Shown here piece by piece: positions 59,832-64,000 of a stretch of DNA of 64,000 nucleotides. Origin of the DNA: Clostridiales bacterium (lineage in GTDB: Bacteria > Bacillota > Clostridia > Oscillospirales > Acutalibacteraceae); NCBI GenBank assembly GCA_012839345.1, contig DUNN01000012.1, forward strand, positions 1 to 64,000. Reading direction: 5' to 3'. The number at the start of each line of letters is the position of its first letter. The stretch's first letter is position 1. Under the pieces are notes generated by a model. The model saw only the letters and a program-made list of their open reading frames with translations. It was not told the origin of the DNA and made no database searches. The position numbers and the translations under genes are program-made.

Positions 59832-60458
59832 TTATCCCTCCACCGATACATTTGCCCCGGTCAGGCCGACAAAGGCGCCCTGCTCCCCAAGGTCCGTTTC
59901 CGGATGAGCAATCAGCCATTTGTTCCTGGCAAACAGCAGGCGATCCTCATGTTCATGCTGTTCCGTTTCCAGCGGAAGGTTTGTGTCGCGCGGAAGAACA
60001 ACTGCGCAGCGGAAACCGCCCTTTTCTGCATTGCATGGTGCATAGTGCAGTGTGGTGGCATACAGTTCCACAATCGTGCCCTTCGGTACGAAGAATGCCT
60101 CAATCCGCGACGTATCATAGGTATAATTTTCCGGGTCAATATCCTGCTGCCAGCCCAACAGCAGAATCAAATCCGTAGCGGCAATATCCAGTTCCGAAGA
60201 ACGATGATATTCCACTGCGTTCAATTTGGTGTTGCTGCCGTTGCAGTAGCCAATCTGAATCGGCAGTCCTCCGTACGCACGGTTTTGCAGCTCCTGAAAA
60301 ATCGGGAGTGCTTCCAGCGTTGGCTCTGCCGGAACATAGGCTACTTCGGCGGTCAGCGGAGTCTTCCCTATTGCCTCCATCAGTTGGGAGCAGTCGTACC
60401 CCTTAACCACCCTTCCGTATTTTCTGAATTCCGGGTCATCGACATTCCAAATTTTCAA
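59832..60458 (-). CDS. DUF4867-family protein of the sugar operon
   Basis: This protein of about 208 residues has a cupin-like composition and the DUF4867 pattern (RAYGGLPIQIGYCNGSNTKLNA, VEYHRSSELDIAATDLILLLG, FFVPKGTIVELYATTLHYAPC). The conserved His/Glu set hints at a metal site and possibly an isomerase or epimerase role. TTG at 60458 follows AGGGTGAGAGA and is preferred to an ATG at 60473 that lacks a site. It is the first gene of the isomerase-kinase operon. Confidence 0.8.
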   Translation of the reverse strand: MKIWNVDDPEFRKYGRVVKGYDCSQLMEAIGKTPLTAEVAYVPAEPTLEALPIFQELQNRAYGGLPIQIGYCNGSNTKLNAVEYHRSSELDIAATDLILLLGWQQDIDPENYTYDTSRIEAFFVPKGTIVELYATTLHYAPCNAEKGGFRCAVVLPRDTNLPLETEQHEHEDRLLFARNKWLIAHPETDLGEQGAFVGLTGANVSVEG

Positions 60459-60496
60459 ATCTCTCACCCTCATTAATAAATTTTATATGAAAACTG

Positions 60497-60509
60497 ATTG
60501 GTACCCAAT
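60497..60509. promoter_or_regulatory. Candidate operator before the DUF4867 operon
   Basis: ATTGG-TAC-CCAAT, a palindrome overlapping the LacI stop codon and lying at the -35 region of a weak promoter (TATAAA about 15 bases downstream on the minus strand). Confidence 0.45.
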
Positions 60510-61537
60510 TAAAACAGGTTTTCCTGAATCTTAATGACATTGTCGGTAAATACGGTGCCGTCTTTAGGAATTACCCCTTCGATAAAATAATTGAACAAAA
60601 GCTTTACGGCGCGGTACCCCTGCTGGTACGGCTCCTGACAAATCGTGGCGTCGATGGTCCCGCTTTGAATTGCCTCCCGTGTAGCGGGAACGTCGTCCAC
60701 GGCGATCAACCGCAGTTTTTTCGCGAGGTCCAGCTCCTCCACCGCCCGGCAGACACCTGCGACGCCGGCCGCGGTAATGTATATGCTGTTAATAGTAAGG
60801 TTTGCCTGCAGGATTTCTTTGGTATAGCGGTATGCCGTGTCGTCGTCATCCTGGCTTTCCACAATATCCGCAACGGAAATTCTAAGGTTCTTTTCTTTGA
60901 TGGCGCTGCTGAAGCCCTGAATGCGTTGGTTGTGGCCCTGCATTTTCAGCGAACCGGTTACAATCAGGGTATTCCCCGTTTCACCGAGCATCAGCGACAG
61001 CATTCCGGCAGCAGTTTGGCCGCTTTTCAGGTAATTGCATCCCACATAAAACAGGCGTGTGGTTCCCCTTACGTCGGAGTTGACCGTTACAACCGGCAAG
61101 CCCGCCTTTCCAAATTCATTGATTTTGGCAGAAACCGAAGGCACGTCAACCGTGGTCAGGCAGAGCGCGTCCACACCTTTCCCCGCCAGGTTCTCCATTG
61201 CCTCCAGATGTGTTTGGGCATCGTAGCCTTTTATCATCTGTATTTCCAGCGAAAGGCCGTAATCAGAATATTCCCGCTCCGCGGCGCGCATTCCGGAAAT
61301 GACGTCGTCAAAAAACGGATTATCGATTCCCGGGAGAAGACACCCGATGTGGTATGGTTTTTTTCTGGCCGCCAGTGCTTTTCCTGCACGGTTGGGCTTA
61401 TAGCCGAAATCTTCGGCAATTTTCCGCACGCGCAATTCCACTTCTCGGTTGACCCCGCCGCGGCAGTTCAGCACGCGGTCAACAGTTCCTCTAGAAACAT
61501 TGGCCATTTTAGCGATTTCCCGAATGGTAATTGACAT
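60509..61537 (-). CDS. LacI-family regulator of the sugar operon
   Basis: This 342-residue protein has the LacI DNA-binding head (TIREIAKMANVSRGTVDRVLN, hinge RAGKALAARKK) and a sugar-sensing domain that resembles RbsB-like periplasmic proteins (HIGCLLPGIDNPFFDDVISGM, YITAAGVAGVCRAVEELDL). The unusual TVDRVLN in place of TVSRVLN is typical of a subfamily linked to sugar and polyol ABC systems. It precedes the DUF4867-kinase-isomerase genes on the same strand and probably controls them. Confidence 0.92.
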   Translation of the reverse strand: MSITIREIAKMANVSRGTVDRVLNCRGGVNREVELRVRKIAEDFGYKPNRAGKALAARKKPYHIGCLLPGIDNPFFDDVISGMRAAEREYSDYGLSLEIQMIKGYDAQTHLEAMENLAGKGVDALCLTTVDVPSVSAKINEFGKAGLPVVTVNSDVRGTTRLFYVGCNYLKSGQTAAGMLSLMLGETGNTLIVTGSLKMQGHNQRIQGFSSAIKEKNLRISVADIVESQDDDDTAYRYTKEILQANLTINSIYITAAGVAGVCRAVEELDLAKKLRLIAVDDVPATREAIQSGTIDATICQEPYQQGYRAVKLLFNYFIEGVIPKDGTVFTDNVIKIQENLF

Positions 61538-61960
61538 GGTTCACTTCCAAACTTTTGAGCCGTTTCTTTATTGCTTAATATAGATAAAAAAGCAATATTC
61601 CATATAAAAATATTGTATTTATCGTCTGAATTTGAAATTTCGTGCCCGGGCACATTCTTTCTGATATTAAGTATATTCTGATTTTAGCGGAAGTCAATCT
61701 TCTGTTTCCATTTCTCAATTTCTGATAAATAAGCTTCCCGGATTCTAGTGAAAGTGGATAAAAATTAGCGGAAAATTTCCGTGCATTGTGCATTATGGAA
61801 GCACTGCAATATAAATGCTCATTCCTTTTACAGCACTCCCAAAAAAGCAAAAATGCCTGCAGGTTATGATGAGACCCCCAGACAATTTTTTTCGGTTAGG
61901 CGTGTGTGTTTAAACCCGCCGACTGATTGTATATATTATTGATTAATTATGTATATGAAA
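61538..61960. other. AT-rich intergenic region, nothing recognised
   Basis: About 420 bp upstream of the LacI gene and downstream of the 6S-like RNA. No gene or repeat was recognised. Confidence 0.4.
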
Positions 61961-61963
61961 AAA

Positions 61964-62152
61964 GGGAGGCGAAACGCCTCCCGCATGTTTTGTTAATAGA
62001 TCCCGCCTGGCCGTAATGTGCTGATATACCCTGCCTTTCAAAGCAGGTGGGTGCCGCCCAATGGTTTCATACTCCCTTCGTCCGGCAAAAGCCGGGAGGT
62101 CTGAAGTCCGCCACCGGAGCTAAGCTCCCTATTATTATCTGTAGGGTTATTC
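61964..62152 (-). ncRNA. Structured small RNA, 6S RNA-like
   Basis: This non-coding stretch of about 190 nt has strong local hairpins on the minus strand (CCGGC-TTTT-GCCGG, CCTGC-TTTGAAA-GCAGG), an A/U-rich probable 5' start (ATAATAATAGGGAGC), and a rho-independent terminator (GGGAGGCG-TTTC-GCCTCCC then TTTTTT, 61966-61986). Size, isolation and pairing of its two ends suggest 6S RNA, which binds RNA polymerase in stationary phase. The family assignment rests on general appearance; the terminator and lack of an ORF are firm. Confidence 0.5.
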
Positions 62153-62201
62153 ATGCACGGTCCGCGCACCAGGCAGGGTGCAGACAAAACTCCGATTCAG
62201 T

Positions 62202-62528
62202 TTAATCCTCGTCGTCCGAATCGATGTCGTCCTCATCGTAATCATCGTCGTACAGTTCTTCAAAACGGCTTTCGAACTGTGCGGCAAGTTTATCTAGAAG
62301 AGCTTCATCCTCAATTTCAGCAAGCTGCTGTTCGCCGTCTTCTTCGATCGCTTCAAAAATATAATAAGTACCTTGGGATTGAACCTTCTCCTCGGGAGTT
62401 TCAAAAGTCGGAAGCAATGCATAGAAGCAACCGTCTTCATTCTCTATAACGTCCAGAATTTCGAATTCGTGCTCTTTTCCTTCCTCATCCACGAGGGTCA
62501 GTAAATCGGCGCCGTAATCATCGTTCAT
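62202..62528 (-). CDS. DUF1292-domain protein
   Basis: This 108-residue very acidic protein has the DUF1292 pattern (LLTLVDEEGKEHEFEILDVIE, then GCFYALLP, YYIFEAIEEDGEQQLAEIED) and a polyacidic C terminus. The family is widespread in Firmicutes, usually near mreB/ruvX-type genes, with no defined function. GAGGAG precedes the ATG. It is upstream of the 6S-like RNA on the same strand. Confidence 0.88.
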   Translation of the reverse strand: MNDDYGADLLTLVDEEGKEHEFEILDVIENEDGCFYALLPTFETPEEKVQSQGTYYIFEAIEEDGEQQLAEIEDEALLDKLAAQFESRFEELYDDDYDEDDIDSDDED

Positions 62529-62664
62529 TGGGATCAGCTCCTCACGATTAAATTCACTTTGTTTTCCGTGTTCTCATTGTAACCTTTCGCGGCCTTTAAG
62601 TCAACAGGAAAATCGCTCTAGAAAATATTATATAAAAATTTTTAAAAAATATAAGAAGAAAATG

Positions 62665-62693
62665 TTGACAAGTTACATATTATTTCTTATAAT
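62665..62693 (+). promoter_or_regulatory. Strong promoter of an unassigned RNA
   Basis: TTGACA (62665-62670), 17 bases, TATAAT (62688-62693): both hexamers match the consensus exactly. No ORF follows; the transcript would run to the terminator at 63141-63174. Confidence 0.85.
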
Positions 62694-62699
62694 ATAGAC

Positions 62700-63174
62700 A
62701 GAAAGAGAGAAAAAAGGAAATCAAAAAGGCGCCAGAGGTTGTGTGACCGATAAGTTGCTACCAAACCAAGCAAAGCAACGCTGAGTAGGGCGCCAAAAAA
62801 ATTCCCTCCAAAGTTCCCCTTGATTAATGTTTCAGCAGAAAGGAATGAGTCCAATGGGCCAGTCAGACGAGGCGTCAAGCCAACAGTTGTTCCCTGTTGG
62901 GCGCAGCTGCGAAAAGTGAAGTGCTTTTTATAACTTTGAAAACATTAATAAATAGAAAGGATTGAGTCCAAAGCAGACAGCATGTGTGTCGATCTGAAGC
63001 ATCCCGGTTTTTCCTTGTGAAAAGGATTTCGGAAAGGGGTGGGTCCAAAGTTTCGTCCACATACTCCGAAAATTATAAAATAATTGGTGATTCCAATGTT
63101 TTAATTGAAAATCCACAATGAAATACATGATTGATAAGAATGGGCTTCGGCATTTGCCGAAGCCCTGTTTTTGT
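62700..63174 (+). ncRNA. Candidate structured non-coding RNA with three repeated motifs
   Basis: This is a stretch of about 475 nt between a consensus promoter and a strong terminator, without a plausible ORF. GGCGCC (about 62728) and GGCGCC (about 62789) enclose a GTTGCT/AGCAAC hairpin. The motif AGAAAGGA-TGAGTCCAA occurs at 62837-62854 and 62954-62971, and as GGAAAGGGGTGGGTCCAA at 63031-63048. I could not assign it to a known riboswitch or RNA class. It lies upstream of trxB but is separated from it by the terminator. Confidence 0.55.
63141..63174 (+). terminator. Terminator of the unassigned RNA
   Basis: GGGCTTCGGCA-TT-TGCCGAAGCCC followed by TGTTTTTGT. Confidence 0.85.
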
Positions 63175-63253
63175 CAGGGACCGAAACCAAACCGGAAATA
63201 AAAAATCAGTTGTAAAATTCATCAATTTGGGGTATCATATTTTTGAAAACTGT

Positions 63254-63259
63254 TATAAT
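63254..63259 (+). promoter_or_regulatory. Extended -10 promoter of trxB
   Basis: TGTTATAAT (extended -10 with TATAAT at 63254-63259) lies 54 bases before the trxB start. No good -35 is visible. Confidence 0.55.
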
Positions 63260-63312
63260 CAATTTAGTTTTATGCAATATAGTTTATCGCAATCAATTAG
63301 GAGGATTAAAGG

Positions 63313-64000
63313 ATGAGCCAGAGCTTTGATGTAATTATTATCGGAGGCGGCCCCGCGGGGTACACAGCAGCTCTTTACTGCGGCCGCGCGGCTTTAAAAA
63401 CATTGTTGCTGGAATCATACGCTCCGGGTGGGCAAATGGGGACCACCGATATGGTAGATAACTACCCTGGCTTCCCCCAAGGAGTGGGCGGCTTTGACCT
63501 GGCGACCGAAATGCGCAAACAGGCGGAGCGTTTTGGGGCTCAAAGCATGTTTCAGAAAGTAACAGAAATTGATTTGGAATCCAATCCCAAAAAGATAACT
63601 ACAGAAGACGGCACACAGTATGAAGCGGGTGTTGTCATCGCGGCTACCGGCGCTTCGCCGAGGGAATTGGGCCTTGCCCGCGAAAAAGAGCTCCGCGGGA
63701 AGGGGGTTTCCTACTGCGCAACCTGCGACGGGGCCTTTTACCGCGGAAAAACTGTGGTTGTGGTCGGTGGGGGCGATACCGCTGCATCCGATGCCGTCCT
63801 CTTATCTAAAATATGCAAAAAAGTTTATTTGGTGCATCGGCGGGACAGCCTGCGTGCCTCAAAAGCCTATTTAAAGCCGTTGGAAAGTGCCGGAAATGTG
63901 GAATTTGTCTGGGATTCCGCCGTTCAGGAAATTCTTGGAGAAAACAAAGTCAGCGGTATTACCGTGCATAATAAAAAGACCGGCGCCGACCGCACCATCG
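63313..64000 (+). CDS. trxB: Thioredoxin reductase, 5' part (runs off the window)
   Basis: The first 229 residues of an FAD/NAD(P)H disulfide reductase that keeps thioredoxin reduced. Visible are the FAD motif DVIIIGGGPAGYTAALYCGRA, GGQMGTTDMVDNYPGFP, ATGASPRELGL, the redox-active CATCDGAFYRG, the NADPH motif VVVVGGGDTAASDA and VHRRDSLRASK. The nucleotide motif GGGDTA lacks the second alanine of GGGDSAAEE-type enzymes, so cofactor use may differ. AGGAGG lies 9 bases before the ATG. The gene continues beyond 64000. Confidence 0.95.
   Translation, partial: MSQSFDVIIIGGGPAGYTAALYCGRAALKTLLLESYAPGGQMGTTDMVDNYPGFPQGVGGFDLATEMRKQAERFGAQSMFQKVTEIDLESNPKKITTEDGTQYEAGVVIAATGASPRELGLAREKELRGKGVSYCATCDGAFYRGKTVVVVGGGDTAASDAVLLSKICKKVYLVHRRDSLRASKAYLKPLESAGNVEFVWDSAVQEILGENKVSGITVHNKKTGADRTI

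Overview
The window looks like a chromosome segment of a spore-forming, anaerobic Clostridia. I infer the Oscillospiraceae/Ruminococcaceae side from the roughly 50% GC genes, the cotJ spore-coat operon, the SUF operon with SufU, rubredoxin, and many TTG/GTG starts behind strong AGGAGG sites. No rRNA or tRNA gene was seen. The central result is that cotJC, the third gene of the spore-coat operon cotJABC, lies in three collinear pieces on the + strand: codons 1-32 at 23286-23381, codons 33-63 at about 47422-47514, and the remainder at about 51933-52781. Each gap ends on its right side with a large serine recombinase gene in the same orientation as cotJC. Each gap is also bounded by a short repeated core, TACGG(C/T)GGACCG for gap 1 and TTGGTACA for gap 2. 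Joining the pieces at these cores gives one continuous reading frame of about 345 codons with no residue lost. This is the layout expected of two tandem, excisable intervening elements, analogous to skin in sigK or SP-beta in spsM.

Layout. 0-3 kb: a broken ECF sigma gene and an aminopeptidase P. 3.1-5.3 kb: an AT-rich glycosyltransferase gene between two exact 23-bp direct repeats. 5.3-8.3 kb: a three-gene ABC-2 exporter behind a promoter, a leader ORF and a terminator. 8.3-16.1 kb: RNase P RNA, nicotinate phosphoribosyltransferase, an XRE regulator, an AI-2E family permease and a GntR/YtrA-type ABC operon with a clear operator. 16.2-22.7 kb: rubredoxin, a P-type calcium ATPase, a flippase-like membrane protein, a HAD phosphatase and small genes. 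22.8-23.4 kb: cotJA, cotJB and the 5' piece of cotJC.

23.4-47.4 kb (putative element 1): CBS protein, sufCBDSU, ilvD, a MATE exporter, and a sugar-acquisition operon (FadR-type regulator, ABC importer, split transketolase, cupin). These are followed by a LacI regulator, an MFS permease, an M42 peptidase, SodC, a DUF6062 protein, two small genes and recombinase 1. 47.4-51.9 kb: the middle piece of cotJC, then putative element 2 (small phage-like genes, an XRE regulator, a membrane-anchored repeat protein, recombinase 2). 51.9-52.8 kb: the 3' piece of cotJC, ending in 13 octapeptide repeats.

52.8-56.7 kb: a MerR-controlled redox operon (aldo/keto reductase, DUF1893, ferredoxin-nitroreductase, flavodoxin-like). 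56.7-61.5 kb: a LacI-linked sugar operon (fucose-isomerase-like, FGGY kinase, DUF4867). 61.9-64 kb: a 6S-like RNA, a DUF1292 protein, an unassigned structured RNA candidate with its own promoter and terminator, and the start of trxB. All homology statements come from reading motifs; no database search was run.
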